Source of the DNA: Rhodanobacter sp.
Lineage (GTDB): Bacteria; Pseudomonadota; Gammaproteobacteria; Xanthomonadales; Rhodanobacteraceae
Length of the DNA: 64,000 nt
Assembly (NCBI GenBank): GCA_040371205.1
Contig: AP031382.1
Span: 1,113,562 to 1,177,561, forward strand
Direction: 5' to 3'
Shown: in pieces, positions 18,041-25,704 of the stretch
How positions within the stretch are numbered: the stretch's first letter is position 1
Layout of the letters: each line of letters begins with the position of its first letter
Notes under the pieces: model-generated
Databases searched by the model: none
What the model was told of the DNA's origin: nothing
Seen by the model: the letters and a program-made list of their open reading frames with translations, nothing else
Made by a program: the position numbers and the translations under genes

Positions 18041-18088
18041 TCCAAAAGCAAACGGCACGATCGGGCGACCGTGCCGTTTGCTTTTGGA
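18041..18088. terminator. 19-bp perfect palindrome, probable bidirectional terminator after tRNA-Glu
   Basis: Arms 18041-18059 and 18070-18088 are perfectly complementary over 19 bp around a 10-base loop. Each strand ends in CTTTTGGA, so the T run is inside the stem base. It lies 104 bases beyond the 3' end of tRNA-Glu and upstream of fdxA. The interval 17831-18192 between fdxA and the tRNA holds nothing else that I recognise. Confidence 0.6.
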
Positions 18089-18192
18089 GAGTGCGTCCTT
18101 GGATGGCCGCGGTTGGCGCTGGGGCAAGGCAGCACTTGAAGCGAGCCGCATTGCCGCGCCAGGCGGCGATTCCGGACGAATCGCACCGGTAG

Positions 18193-18268
18193 TGGCGCTC
18201 CCAACGAGGTTCGAACTCGTGTTCCCGCCTTGAGAGGGCGGTGTCCTAGACCGCTAGACGATGGGAGC
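18193..18268 (-). tRNA. tRNA-Glu (anticodon CTC)
   Basis: A 76-nt cloverleaf including an encoded CCA end. The acceptor stem is GCTCCCA pairing with TGGGAGC. The anticodon stem CCGCC/GGCGG holds the loop CTCTCAA, giving anticodon CTC for GAG codons. The T arm has GTTCGAA. The D arm and overall sequence match glutamate tRNAs, and a good promoter lies just upstream. Confidence 0.96.
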
Positions 18269-18288
18269 GAAGTCTTGCAGAGCGCGGT

Positions 18289-18316
18289 AGTATAGCGGAA
18301 TTGTTTCGTTCGGCAA
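18289..18316 (-). promoter_or_regulatory. Sigma-70 promoter of tRNA-Glu
   Basis: On the minus strand, TTGCCG (18316-18311) and TATACT (18294-18289) are spaced by 16 bases. The -10 box ends 20 bases before the tRNA 5' end, so the precursor would have a leader of about 13 bases. Confidence 0.6.
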
Positions 18317-18374
18317 TGCCGTCGCGCCATCGCGAGACGCCTGCCGACAAGGTACCCGCAAGGATCCCAGACGC

Positions 18375-19727
18375 TTGAATCCCGAAGCCAGGAACGACGC
18401 CAGGCCCGCGCTGCGCATCATCACGCGCGAGCAGCACACGATTTCCCGCAAGAACATCAGCAAGGCCGCGTTGCGCGTGCTGTACCGCCTCAACGAAGCC
18501 GGTTACGACGCCTTCCTGGTGGGAGGCGCGGTACGCGACCTGTTGCTCGGCGGACGGCCCAAGGATTTCGACGTGGCCACCAATGCCACGCCGGACGAGG
18601 TGAAGAAGCTGTTCCGCAATTGCCGCCTGATCGGCCGCCGCTTCCGGCTGGCCCATGTGGTGTTCGGGCCGGAAATCATCGAGGTGGCCACTTTCCGCGG
18701 CACCGGCGAGGAAGAAGGGGCGGAAGGCGAGCGGCACATCGTCGACGGCCGCATCGTGCGCGACAACGTGTGGGGCTCGATCGAGGAAGATGCGCTGCGC
18801 CGCGACTTCCGCGTCAACGCGATGTACTACGACATCAGCGATTTCTCGGTGCGCGACTACGTGGGCGGCATGCAGGACCTCGAAGACCGCGTGTTGCGCC
18901 TGATCGGCGAGCCGGTCACGCGCTACCGCGAGGATCCGGTACGCATGCTGCGCGCGGCACGCCTGGCGGCCAAGCTCGGCTTCACCATCGATGCGGCCGC
19001 GGCCGCGCCTTTTGCGGAGCTGGGCTCGTTGCTGCTGGAGGCCTCGCCGGCGCGGCTGTTCGACGAATCGCTGAAGATGTTCCTTGCCGGGCACGGGCTG
19101 AAGAGTTTCCGCATGCTCGAGCAATGCGGCTTGCTGCAGTTCCTGTTCCCCGCCACCGCGCGCGCGCTGAAGCGCGGCGACGAAGCCCTGCGCGCCTTGG
19201 TCGAGCAGGGGCTGGCCAATACCGACGAACGCGTGGCCGAAGGCAAGTCGGTGACGCCGGCCTTTCTGTTCGCCGTGTTGCTGTGGGGCGAGGTGCGCGA
19301 CCTGGCGCATCACCAGATCGCCCGCGGCAAGGATGCGAACGAGGCCTGGGCGCGCGCCGCGATGCAGGTGGTGGCCGAGCAGTGCCAGCGCGTGGCGATC
19401 CCGCGGCGCTTCACCTTCACCATGGAAGAAATCTGGTCGCTGCAGCCGCGTTTCGAGCAGATCCAGCGCAAGAAGGTGCTGCGCCTGCTGACGCATCCGC
19501 GCTTCCGCGCCGCGTTCGATTTCCTGTTGCTGCGCGCGCACGAATCGCCCGCGCTGCGCGAACTTGGACAATGGTGGGACCACGCCCAGCAGTTGCCGCA
19601 CGACACGCTGGCGGCAGTCCTGCCGACGCATGGCGGCGGCAATGACGCCGAGGCTGCTGTGCCGGCGGCGCCTCCTGCCCGCAAGCGCCGCCGGCGCAAG
19701 CCCGCAGCGAAATCGAAGCCGGCGTGA
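18375..19727 (+). CDS. pcnB: Poly(A) polymerase I
   Basis: Adds 3' poly(A) tails that mark RNAs for decay. The nucleotidyltransferase core contains FLVGGAVRDLLLGGRPKDFDVATN with its catalytic DxD. LIGRRFRLAHVVFG follows, a signature that separates bacterial poly(A) polymerases from CCA-adding enzymes. The C-terminus ends in a basic run (RKRRRRKPAAKSK), as in PcnB. The start is a TTG at 18375 with AGGA upstream; no in-frame ATG lies near the N-terminus. The stop overlaps the folK start (GTGA), so the pair is coupled. pcnB-folK-panBC order is conserved in gammaproteobacteria. Confidence 0.95.
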   Translation: MNPEARNDARPALRIITREQHTISRKNISKAALRVLYRLNEAGYDAFLVGGAVRDLLLGGRPKDFDVATNATPDEVKKLFRNCRLIGRRFRLAHVVFGPEIIEVATFRGTGEEEGAEGERHIVDGRIVRDNVWGSIEEDALRRDFRVNAMYYDISDFSVRDYVGGMQDLEDRVLRLIGEPVTRYREDPVRMLRAARLAAKLGFTIDAAAAAPFAELGSLLLEASPARLFDESLKMFLAGHGLKSFRMLEQCGLLQFLFPATARALKRGDEALRALVEQGLANTDERVAEGKSVTPAFLFAVLLWGEVRDLAHHQIARGKDANEAWARAAMQVVAEQCQRVAIPRRFTFTMEEIWSLQPRFEQIQRKKVLRLLTHPRFRAAFDFLLLRAHESPALRELGQWWDHAQQLPHDTLAAVLPTHGGGNDAEAAVPAAPPARKRRRRKPAAKSKPA

Positions 19728-20221
19728 CCGGGGCCTACATCGCGCTGGGCGGCAACATCGGCGAGCCGCACCTGCAAGTGCTGGATGCGGTGGATTCGCT
19801 GGCGCGATTGCCGCGCACGCGGTTGCTGAGCCGCTCGCGCCTGTACCGGACGCCGCCGTGGGGCGTGCTGGACCAGCCGCCGTTCGTCAATGCCGCCGTC
19901 CTGCTGGAAACCGGGCTGGAGCCGCACGCGCTGCTCGACGCCTTGCTGGCGATCGAGCAACGCGCCGGCCGTGTGCGCGCCGAGCGCAACGGGCCGCGCA
20001 CGCTCGACCTCGACCTTCTGCACATGGATGGCGTGCAACTCGACGACGAGCGCCTGACCCTGCCGCATCCGCGCATCGCCGAGCGCGCCTTCGTGCTGCT
20101 GCCGCTGGCCGACCTCGCGCCCGATCTCGTGCTGCCCGGACAGGGCCGCGTGGCCGACCTGCTGGCCGCCGTGGACGCGCGAGGCTGCGAGTGCCTGGAC
20201 CAGGGCCGGCTGGCCGAATGA
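19724..20221 (+). CDS. folK: 2-amino-4-hydroxy-6-hydroxymethyldihydropteridine pyrophosphokinase
   Basis: Transfers pyrophosphate from ATP to the pterin in folate synthesis. The 165-residue product has the N-terminal YIALGGNIGEP and the signature RNGPRTLDLDLLHMDG, with the two Asp residues that bind magnesium. The pterin-contacting PPFVNAAVLLET strand is also present. The start is a GTG overlapping the pcnB stop by four bases. panB starts 45 bases later. Confidence 0.95.
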   Translation: MTGAYIALGGNIGEPHLQVLDAVDSLARLPRTRLLSRSRLYRTPPWGVLDQPPFVNAAVLLETGLEPHALLDALLAIEQRAGRVRAERNGPRTLDLDLLHMDGVQLDDERLTLPHPRIAERAFVLLPLADLAPDLVLPGQGRVADLLAAVDARGCECLDQGRLAE

Positions 20222-20266
20222 TGCGGCGCAGCGGATAATCGACTACTCCCGATTCGAGGCATCGCC

Positions 20267-21097
20267 GTGTACGTGGATCCTGCCACCATTCCAGCGCGCA
20301 AACCGGTCACCGTGCCGGGGCTGCATGCGATGAAGGCCGAAGGCCGCCGCATCGCCGTGCTCACCGCCTACGACTACTGCCTTGCCGCGCAGGTGGAAAT
20401 GGCCGGCATCGACGTGGTGCTGGTGGGCGATTCGCTGGGCATGGTGATCCAGGGGCACAAAAGCACCTTGCCGGTGACGCTGGACCACATGGTCTACCAC
20501 ACGCAGGCGGCGGCCCGCGGCTTGTCGGCCACGCTGCTGGTCGCCGACCTGCCGTTCATGGCCGACCGCGACGTGCCGCACGCGCTGGAGGCTGGCGCGC
20601 GGCTGGTGGGCGAGGCGGGCGCGGCGATGGTGAAGATCGAAGGCGCCGCGCCGCATATCCTCGACGCGGTTGCCGCGCTGGCGGCGCGCGCGATCCCGGT
20701 GTGCGCGCACCTCGGCCTCACGCCGCAGTCGCTGCACAAGTTCGGCGGCTTCCGCATCCAGGGGCGCGAACAGGAAGCGGCCGACCGCATCTTCGCCGAG
20801 GCGCAGGCCGTGCAGGCGGCCGGTGCGGACCTGCTGGTGCTGGAGGGCGTGCCCAGCGCGCTCGGCGAGCGGGTGACGCGGGAACTCAAGATTCCGGTGA
20901 TCGGCATCGGCGCCGGCCCGCATTGCGACGGCCAGGTGCTGGTGATCCAGGACGTGCTGGGCATCACGCCCGGCAAGCGGCCGAAGTTCAGCAAAGATTT
21001 CCTCGCCGGCCGCGATTCTGTGGCGGCCGCGCTCGCCGCCTATGCGGCCGACGTGCGCAGCGGGGCTTTCCCGGCGCCCGAGCACTGCTTCAACTGA
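20267..21097 (+). CDS. panB: 3-methyl-2-oxobutanoate hydroxymethyltransferase
   Basis: First step of the pantothenate branch: adds a hydroxymethyl group from methylene-tetrahydrofolate to 2-oxoisovalerate. The 276-residue protein has VLVGDSLGMV with the metal-binding Asp, VKIEGA, and the catalytic Glu region LVLEGVPS. The start is GTG (20267); the preceding bases GAGGC are a weak ribosome-binding site. panC follows by 25 bases. Its folate cofactor links it loosely to the upstream folK. Confidence 0.96.
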   Translation: MYVDPATIPARKPVTVPGLHAMKAEGRRIAVLTAYDYCLAAQVEMAGIDVVLVGDSLGMVIQGHKSTLPVTLDHMVYHTQAAARGLSATLLVADLPFMADRDVPHALEAGARLVGEAGAAMVKIEGAAPHILDAVAALAARAIPVCAHLGLTPQSLHKFGGFRIQGREQEAADRIFAEAQAVQAAGADLLVLEGVPSALGERVTRELKIPVIGIGAGPHCDGQVLVIQDVLGITPGKRPKFSKDFLAGRDSVAAALAAYAADVRSGAFPAPEHCFN

Positions 21098-21122
21098 GCC
21101 TCCACCGGACCGAGAACACGCC

Positions 21123-21968
21123 ATGCAAACCGTGCAAGACGCCCCGGCACTGCGCGCCGTCGTCCGTGGCTGGCGCTCCCGCGGCCAGACCGTGGGCCTG
21201 GTGCCCACCATGGGCAACCTGCATGCCGGACACCACTCGCTGCTGAAGCTGGCGCGCGAACGCGCCGATCGCGTGGTGGCCACGGTGTTCGTCAATCCCA
21301 CCCAGTTCGGGCCGAACGAGGATTTCGAACGCTATCCGCGTACGCTGGCGCAGGACCAGGCGGGCTTGGCCGAACAGGGTTGCGACCTGCTGTTCGCCCC
21401 CGAGGTGGCGACCATGTATCCGTTCGGCGCCGAGCAGGGCGTGAGCATCCACGTGCCCGGCATCACCGACACGCTGGAGGGTGCGCACCGCCCCGGCCAT
21501 TTCGACGGCGTGGCCACCGTGGTGTGCAAGCTGTTCAACCTGGTGCAGCCCGACCTCGCCATTTTCGGCCAGAAGGATTTCCAGCAGTTGAAGGTGATCG
21601 AACGCATGGTCGTCGACCTGGCGCTGCCGTTGAAAGTGATCGGCGCGCCCACCTTGCGCGCCGAAGACGGCCTGGCGCTCAGTTCGCGCAACCAGTATCT
21701 CTCCGGGGCGGAGCGGGCGCTCGCGCCGCTGATCCGGCAGGTCCTGCAGCAGATGCGCGACCTGCTGGACAAGGGCCACGCGCGGCGCATCATCGAGGAG
21801 GCCGCGCACTCGAAGCTGGAACGGGCGGGCTTCGCGCCCGACTACGCGGTGATCCGTCGTGCCGTGGACCTGTCCGAGCCGGTCGACGGCGAACGCGAAG
21901 GGTTGGTGGCGCTGGTCGCCGCACGGCTGGGCACGACGCGCCTGATCGACAACCTTCCGTTTGACTGA
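21123..21968 (+). CDS. panC: Pantothenate synthetase
   Basis: Joins pantoate and beta-alanine using ATP. The 281-residue protein has the nucleotidyltransferase motifs [14 protein letters not shown] and later SSRNQYLS, plus [10 protein letters not shown] start it at the ATG at 21123, which gives [11 protein letters not shown] and the normal length. It is 25 bases downstream of panB. panD follows after a 100-base gap with its own likely promoter. Confidence 0.96.
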   Translation: MQTVQDAPALRAVVRGWRSRGQTVGLVPTMGNLHAGHHSLLKLARERADRVVATVFVNPTQFGPNEDFERYPRTLAQDQAGLAEQGCDLLFAPEVATMYPFGAEQGVSIHVPGITDTLEGAHRPGHFDGVATVVCKLFNLVQPDLAIFGQKDFQQLKVIERMVVDLALPLKVIGAPTLRAEDGLALSSRNQYLSGAERALAPLIRQVLQQMRDLLDKGHARRIIEEAAHSKLERAGFAPDYAVIRRAVDLSEPVDGEREGLVALVAARLGTTRLIDNLPFD

Positions 21969-22001
21969 ATCACCCCCATTTCCCTACCTGAACGGCGATG
22001 T

Positions 22002-22029
22002 TGCGACGCAATGCCGCCGGTTCGATAAT
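22002..22029 (+). promoter_or_regulatory. Candidate promoter for panD
   Basis: TTGCGA (22002-22007, four of six) and GATAAT (22024-22029, five of six) are spaced by 16 bases in the panC-panD gap. Transcription would begin about 35 bases before the panD ATG. Confidence 0.45.
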
Positions 22030-22068
22030 GCGCCGCCACGCGGGCCGTCCCCGCAGGAATCCGTAGTC

Positions 22069-22455
22069 ATGCACCTGAACATGTTCAAGGCGAAGATCCA
22101 CCGCGCCACCGTCAGCCACGCCGAGCTGCATTACGAGGGCTCCATCGCGATCGACGGCAACCTGCTCGACGCCGCGGGCATCCGCGAGTACGAGCAGATC
22201 CATGCCTGGGACATCGACAACGGCGAGCGTTTCGTCACGTACGCGCTTCGTGCCGAGGAAGGCTCGGGCATCATCTCGGTGAACGGCAGCGCCGCGCGCA
22301 GCGTGCAGGTGGGCGACCTCATCATCATCGCCGCGTTCGCCCAGATCGACGAGAAGGAGCTGGCGCAGTTCCAGCCCACCTGCGTCTACGTGGACGAGAA
22401 GAATCGCATCACCCACACCAACCGCTCGATCCCTAAGCAGATGGCCGCCGCCTGA
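22069..22455 (+). CDS. panD: Aspartate 1-decarboxylase proenzyme
   Basis: Makes beta-alanine from aspartate for pantothenate synthesis. The 128-residue proenzyme cleaves itself to form a pyruvoyl group. The cleavage site Gly24-Ser25 is present in YEGSIAID, and Tyr and Arg residues of the active site ([15 protein letters not shown]) are in place. I chose the ATG at 22069 ([13 protein letters not shown]), with AGGA 11 bases upstream; a longer frame reaches back to the panC stop but lacks family similarity. With panB and panC it completes the route to pantothenate. Confidence 0.96.
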   Translation: MHLNMFKAKIHRATVSHAELHYEGSIAIDGNLLDAAGIREYEQIHAWDIDNGERFVTYALRAEEGSGIISVNGSAARSVQVGDLIIIAAFAQIDEKELAQFQPTCVYVDEKNRITHTNRSIPKQMAAA

Positions 22456-22482
22456 GCGGTCAGGCCTGCGGCTAGGGCTGGC

Positions 22483-22505
22483 GGGAGCGCACACGCGACG
22501 CTCCC
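22483..22505. terminator. Hairpin between convergent panD and metQ
   Basis: GGGAGCG (22483-22489) pairs with CGCTCCC (22499-22505) around a 9-base GC-rich loop, with no U tract. The sequence resembles REP elements of the GGGAGCG...CGCTCCC type seen in many gammaproteobacteria. A role in protecting or ending both transcripts is inferred. Confidence 0.35.
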
Positions 22506-22514
22506 ACGCAGGGT

Positions 22515-23312
22515 TCAGAACGCCGGCAGCACCGCGCCGCGGTACTTCTGCTCGATGAACGCCTTGATCGCCGGGCTGGTCAACGCCTGCGCCAGCTTTC
22601 GCACGCGCGGGTCGTCGCGGTTGTCGGGGCGACCCACCAGGTAGTTCACATAGGGCGAGTCCTTGCTCTCGATCAGCAGGGCGTCCTTGGTCGGGTTGAG
22701 CCCGGCCGCCAGCGCGTAGTTGGTGTTGATCAGCGCCAGGTCCACTTCGTCCAGCGTGCGCGGCAGCATCGCCGCCTCCAGCTCCTTGAACTGCAGGTGC
22801 TTCGGGTTCGCCGTGATGTCCTTGAGCGAGGCCAAGGCGTTGCCGGGGTCCTTCAACGTGATCAGGCGGTTCTTCGCCAGCAGCAGCAAGGCGCGGCCTT
22901 CGTTGCTGGGATCGTTGGGCAGTGCCACCGTGGCGCCGTCCGGCAGCTGGTCGATGTTCTTGATCTTGCGCGAGTAGGCGCCGAACGGCTCGATGTGCAC
23001 GCCGACGACGGGCACCAGGTCGGTGCCGTGTTCCTGGTTGAAGGCGTCCAGGTAGGGCTTGGTCTGGAAATAGTTGAGGTCGATGTTCTTCTCGGCCACC
23101 TGCATGTTCGGCTGCACGTAGTCGGCGAACACCTTGATCTCCAGCTTCACGCCTTCCTTCGCGAGGATGGGCTGCACCTGCTTCAGGATCTCCGCGTGCG
23201 GCACCGCGGTGGCGGCCACGGTGAGCGTGTTCGCGGCCTCCTTCGGCGCCGAGCAGGCCGCCAGCAGCAGGGCGAGGGCCGCGCAACCCGCGGCGCGCAG
23301 GACGCGCGTCAC
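22515..23312 (-). CDS. metQ: Methionine ABC transporter substrate-binding lipoprotein
   Basis: Binds methionine in the periplasm and delivers it to MetI/MetN. From a GTG at 23312 the product (265 aa) begins with a compact lipoprotein signal peptide ending ALALLLAAC. It continues with the NlpA-family pattern TLTVAATAVPHAEIL, KVFADYVQPN, LNYFQTKPYLD and PNDPSNEGRALLLL. An ATG at 23390 in the same frame would add 26 His/Arg/Ala-rich residues before the signal peptide, which is unlikely. The GTG overlaps the stop of a 24-codon hydrophobic frame, suggesting coupled translation. It is the last gene of metN-metI-metQ. Confidence 0.94.
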   Translation of the reverse strand: MTRVLRAAGCAALALLLAACSAPKEAANTLTVAATAVPHAEILKQVQPILAKEGVKLEIKVFADYVQPNMQVAEKNIDLNYFQTKPYLDAFNQEHGTDLVPVVGVHIEPFGAYSRKIKNIDQLPDGATVALPNDPSNEGRALLLLAKNRLITLKDPGNALASLKDITANPKHLQFKELEAAMLPRTLDEVDLALINTNYALAAGLNPTKDALLIESKDSPYVNYLVGRPDNRDDPRVRKLAQALTSPAIKAFIEQKYRGAVLPAF

Positions 23313-23383
23313 GACGGCTTGCGGGCCACGCCGGCGAGCAGCAGCAGCGAGAGGATGGCCGAAAGGGTGGCGAGCAGCAGCAT
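23309..23383 (-). CDS. Possible 24-residue hydrophobic peptide upstream of and overlapping metQ
   Basis: An ATG at 23383 opens a 24-codon frame rich in Leu and Ala (MLLLATLSAILSLLLLAG) ending in a short basic tail, ARKPS. It could form one membrane helix. Its TGA overlaps the GTG that I consider the metQ start, in the form GTGA. A GGAA sequence lies a few bases before its start. It may be a leader whose translation opens metQ, a small membrane protein, or chance. No family is recognised. Confidence 0.4.
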   Translation of the reverse strand: MLLLATLSAILSLLLLAGVARKPS

Positions 23384-23416
23384 GGGTCATGGCGGTTTCC
23401 GGGGTGGTTCCAGACT

Positions 23417-23432
23417 AGACGTCCAAACGTCG
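23417..23432 (-). promoter_or_regulatory. MetJ-box-like tandem octamers upstream of metQ
   Basis: Two adjacent octamers read AGACGTCC and AAACGTCG on the plus strand, matching seven and six of eight bases of the AGACGTCT MetJ box. They lie between metI and metQ, about 105 bases before the metQ GTG. Whether this organism has MetJ is not known from the window. Confidence 0.35.
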
Positions 23433-23449
23433 GCGGTGAAATAACCGGA

Positions 23450-24133
23450 TCAGTGGCGCTTATAACGCGCCACGATGCGGTCGCCCAGCATCTGCAGCAG
23501 CTGCACCAGCACCACCAGCAGCGCCACGGTTACGACCATGTAGTCGGACTTGTAGCTGAGGTAGCCGTAACGGTAGGCAAGGTCGCCCAGGCCGCCGGAG
23601 CCGATCGCGCCGCCCATCGCGGTGTAGCCCACCAACGCGATGGCAGTGACGGTGATGCCGGCGGCGATGCCGGCGCGCGCCTCGGGCAGCAGCACGTGGC
23701 GCACGATCTGCCAGGTGCTGGCGCCCATCGCCTGCGCGGCCTCGATCACGCCCTGCTGTACCTCGCGCAGCGCGGTTTCGACCAGCCGCGCGAAGAACGG
23801 CGCGGCGCCGATCACCAGCGGCGGGATCGCGCCGCGCACGCCCAGCTTGGTGCCCACCAGCGCGTAGGTGACCGGCATCAGCACGATCATCAGGATGATG
23901 AAGGGCACCGAGCGCAGCACGTTCACCACGAGCGACACCGCTCCGTAGAACTTCGGCATCGCGCGCAGTTGTCCCTTGCCGGTGAGGTAGAGCAGCACGC
24001 CCAGCGGCAGGCCGATCAGCACGGTCAGCGCCAACGAGCCGCCCAGCATCAGCAGGGTGTCGATGCAGGCGCGGCCCAGTTCGCCCCAGTCGTCGATGTT
24101 GGGGAACAGGCTTTGCAGCAGCGGGGCCATCAT
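23450..24133 (-). CDS. metI: Methionine ABC transporter permease
   Basis: Inner-membrane permease for D/L-methionine. The 227-residue protein has about five membrane helices and the permease EAA-loop pattern [22 protein letters not shown], which contacts MetN. The family landmarks [11 protein letters not shown] and [18 protein letters not shown] are present. I start it at the first of two consecutive ATG codons (24133), which overlaps the metN stop as ATGA. The distance to metQ is 137 bases from the GTG start. Confidence 0.96.
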   Translation of the reverse strand: MMAPLLQSLFPNIDDWGELGRACIDTLLMLGGSLALTVLIGLPLGVLLYLTGKGQLRAMPKFYGAVSLVVNVLRSVPFIILMIVLMPVTYALVGTKLGVRGAIPPLVIGAAPFFARLVETALREVQQGVIEAAQAMGASTWQIVRHVLLPEARAGIAAGITVTAIALVGYTAMGGAIGSGGLGDLAYRYGYLSYKSDYMVVTVALLVVLVQLLQMLGDRIVARYKRH

Positions 24134-25134
24134 GCGGTTACCTCCTCGATCTCGATGCCGGCGGCGCGCAGCGCGGCCAGCGCGGCGTCGCCGTTCGGGC
24201 CTTCCAGCGCCAGGGTGAGCTGGCCGTAGGGCAGGTCCTTGATGCGGTCGATGCGGCCGGCGAGCAGGTTGAAGTCCATGCCGTGTTCGCGCATCACGCG
24301 GCTCAGCACCGGCTGCAGCGTGGTGTCGCCGCGAAAGGTGAGGCGCAGCACGCGGCCACCGACGGCCGGCGCCTGCGTGGCGTTGGCTTCCTCGGGCAGC
24401 ACCTCGTCCACGAAGCGCCGCGTGGTGGCGTGCCGCGGATGCAGGAACACGTCGGCCACGGTGCCGCTCTCCACGATGCGGCCGGCGTCGAGCACGGCCA
24501 CGCGGTCGCAGATGCGCCGCACCACGTCCATCTCGTGGGTAATCAGCACGATGGTGAGCTTCAGCTCGCGGTTGATCGCGGCCAGCAGGTCGAGCACCGA
24601 GGCGGTGGTTTGCGGATCGAGCGCGCTGGTGGCCTCGTCGCACAGCAGGATCTCGGGCCGGTTGGCCAGCGCGCGCGCGATGCCCACGCGCTGCTTCTGG
24701 CCGCCGGAGAGCTGCGAGGGGTATTTGTTCGCGTGCTCGGACAGGCCCACGCGCGCGAGCAGTTCGTCCACGCGTGCGCGGATCTTCGTCGCGTCGCGCT
24801 CGCCGGCCAGGCGCAGCGGGAACGCCACGTTGTCCGCCACCGTCTGCGAGGCGAGCAGGTTGAAGTGCTGGAAGATCATGCCGATGCGCCGGCGCTGCGC
24901 GCGCAGCGCGGCCTCGTCCAGCGCGGTCATCTCGGTGTCGCCGATCAGGATGCGCCCGCCGCTGGGGCGCTCCAGCAGGTTGACCAGCCGGACCAGCGTG
25001 GACTTGCCCGCGCCGGAATGGCCGATGATGCCGAACACCTCGCCGTCCTCGATGTCGAGGTTGAACGGCTGCAGCGCGGGGATGTCCCGACCGTCCACGC
25101 GGTAGGACTTGTGTACGTCGAGGAAGCGGATCAC
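24130..25134 (-). CDS. metN: Methionine ABC transporter ATP-binding protein
   Basis: ATPase subunit that drives methionine import. The 334-residue protein has Walker [11 protein letters not shown]-loop FQHFNLL, signature LSGGQKQRV, and Walker [14 protein letters not shown]. The C-terminal region (about 245-334) is the ACT-like regulatory domain that lets intracellular methionine inhibit transport. It is the first gene of metN-metI-metQ. A MetJ-like tandem site lies 45 bases upstream, in the 78-base gap shared with the divergent gpx. Confidence 0.96.
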   Translation of the reverse strand: MIRFLDVHKSYRVDGRDIPALQPFNLDIEDGEVFGIIGHSGAGKSTLVRLVNLLERPSGGRILIGDTEMTALDEAALRAQRRRIGMIFQHFNLLASQTVADNVAFPLRLAGERDATKIRARVDELLARVGLSEHANKYPSQLSGGQKQRVGIARALANRPEILLCDEATSALDPQTTASVLDLLAAINRELKLTIVLITHEMDVVRRICDRVAVLDAGRIVESGTVADVFLHPRHATTRRFVDEVLPEEANATQAPAVGGRVLRLTFRGDTTLQPVLSRVMREHGMDFNLLAGRIDRIKDLPYGQLTLALEGPNGDAALAALRAAGIEIEEVTA

Positions 25135-25178
25135 GGGCGTTCGGCGTCGAGGCGGGCGGACATTCTAGCGTCTGGCGT

Positions 25179-25194
25179 AGACTTCCATACGTCC
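25179..25194 (-). promoter_or_regulatory. MetJ-box-like tandem octamers upstream of metN
   Basis: On the minus strand two adjacent octamers, GGACGTAT and GGAAGTCT, each match six of eight bases of the MetJ box AGACGTCT. They lie in the short metN-gpx divergent gap. The presence of a similar pair before metQ strengthens the idea of methionine control. Confidence 0.35.
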
Positions 25195-25212
25195 ATCCAC
25201 GGAACCCTGGCC

Positions 25213-25698
25213 ATGAGCGACATCTACGACTTCACAGCGCGCGACATCGACGGCAACGAGCGCCCGCTCGCCGAATGGCGGGGCAAGACCCTGCTGATCG
25301 TCAACGTGGCCTCCAAGTGCGGCTTCACCCCGCAATACGCCGGCCTGGAAAAGCTCTGGCGCGAATGGCGCGACCGCGGCGTGGCGGTGCTGGGTTTCCC
25401 CTGCGACCAGTTCGGCCACCAGGAGCCGGGCGACGAGGCGGAGATCCGCAACTTCTGCAGCACCAGCTACGACGTGAGCTTCCCGATGTTCGCCAAGGTC
25501 GAGGTGAACGGCGCGGGCGCCCATCCGCTGTACAAGTGGCTGAAGAGCGAGGGCAAGGGCATCCTCGGCAGCGAGGCGATCAAGTGGAACTTCACCAAGT
25601 TCCTGGTCGATGCCAACGGGCAGGTGGTGAAGCGCTACGCACCCACCGACACGCCGGAGAAGATCGGCAAGGAGCTGGGGCGTCAGCTTGGCGCATGA
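25213..25698 (+). CDS. gpx: Glutathione peroxidase family protein (Cys type)
   Basis: Reduces peroxides with a catalytic Cys36 (NVASKCGFTPQY) instead of selenocysteine. The other members of the catalytic set are visible: Gln in FPCDQFGHQEPG, and Trp-Asn in KWNFTKFLVD. A second cysteine in FPCDQF matches the position used by thioredoxin-dependent bacterial enzymes, so thioredoxin may be the true donor. The product has 161 residues. The ATG at 25213 begins MSDIYDF; the frame stays open far upstream only because it runs through metN on the other strand. Confidence 0.93.
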   Translation: MSDIYDFTARDIDGNERPLAEWRGKTLLIVNVASKCGFTPQYAGLEKLWREWRDRGVAVLGFPCDQFGHQEPGDEAEIRNFCSTSYDVSFPMFAKVEVNGAGAHPLYKWLKSEGKGILGSEAIKWNFTKFLVDANGQVVKRYAPTDTPEKIGKELGRQLGA

Positions 25699-25704
25699 GC
25701 CGGT

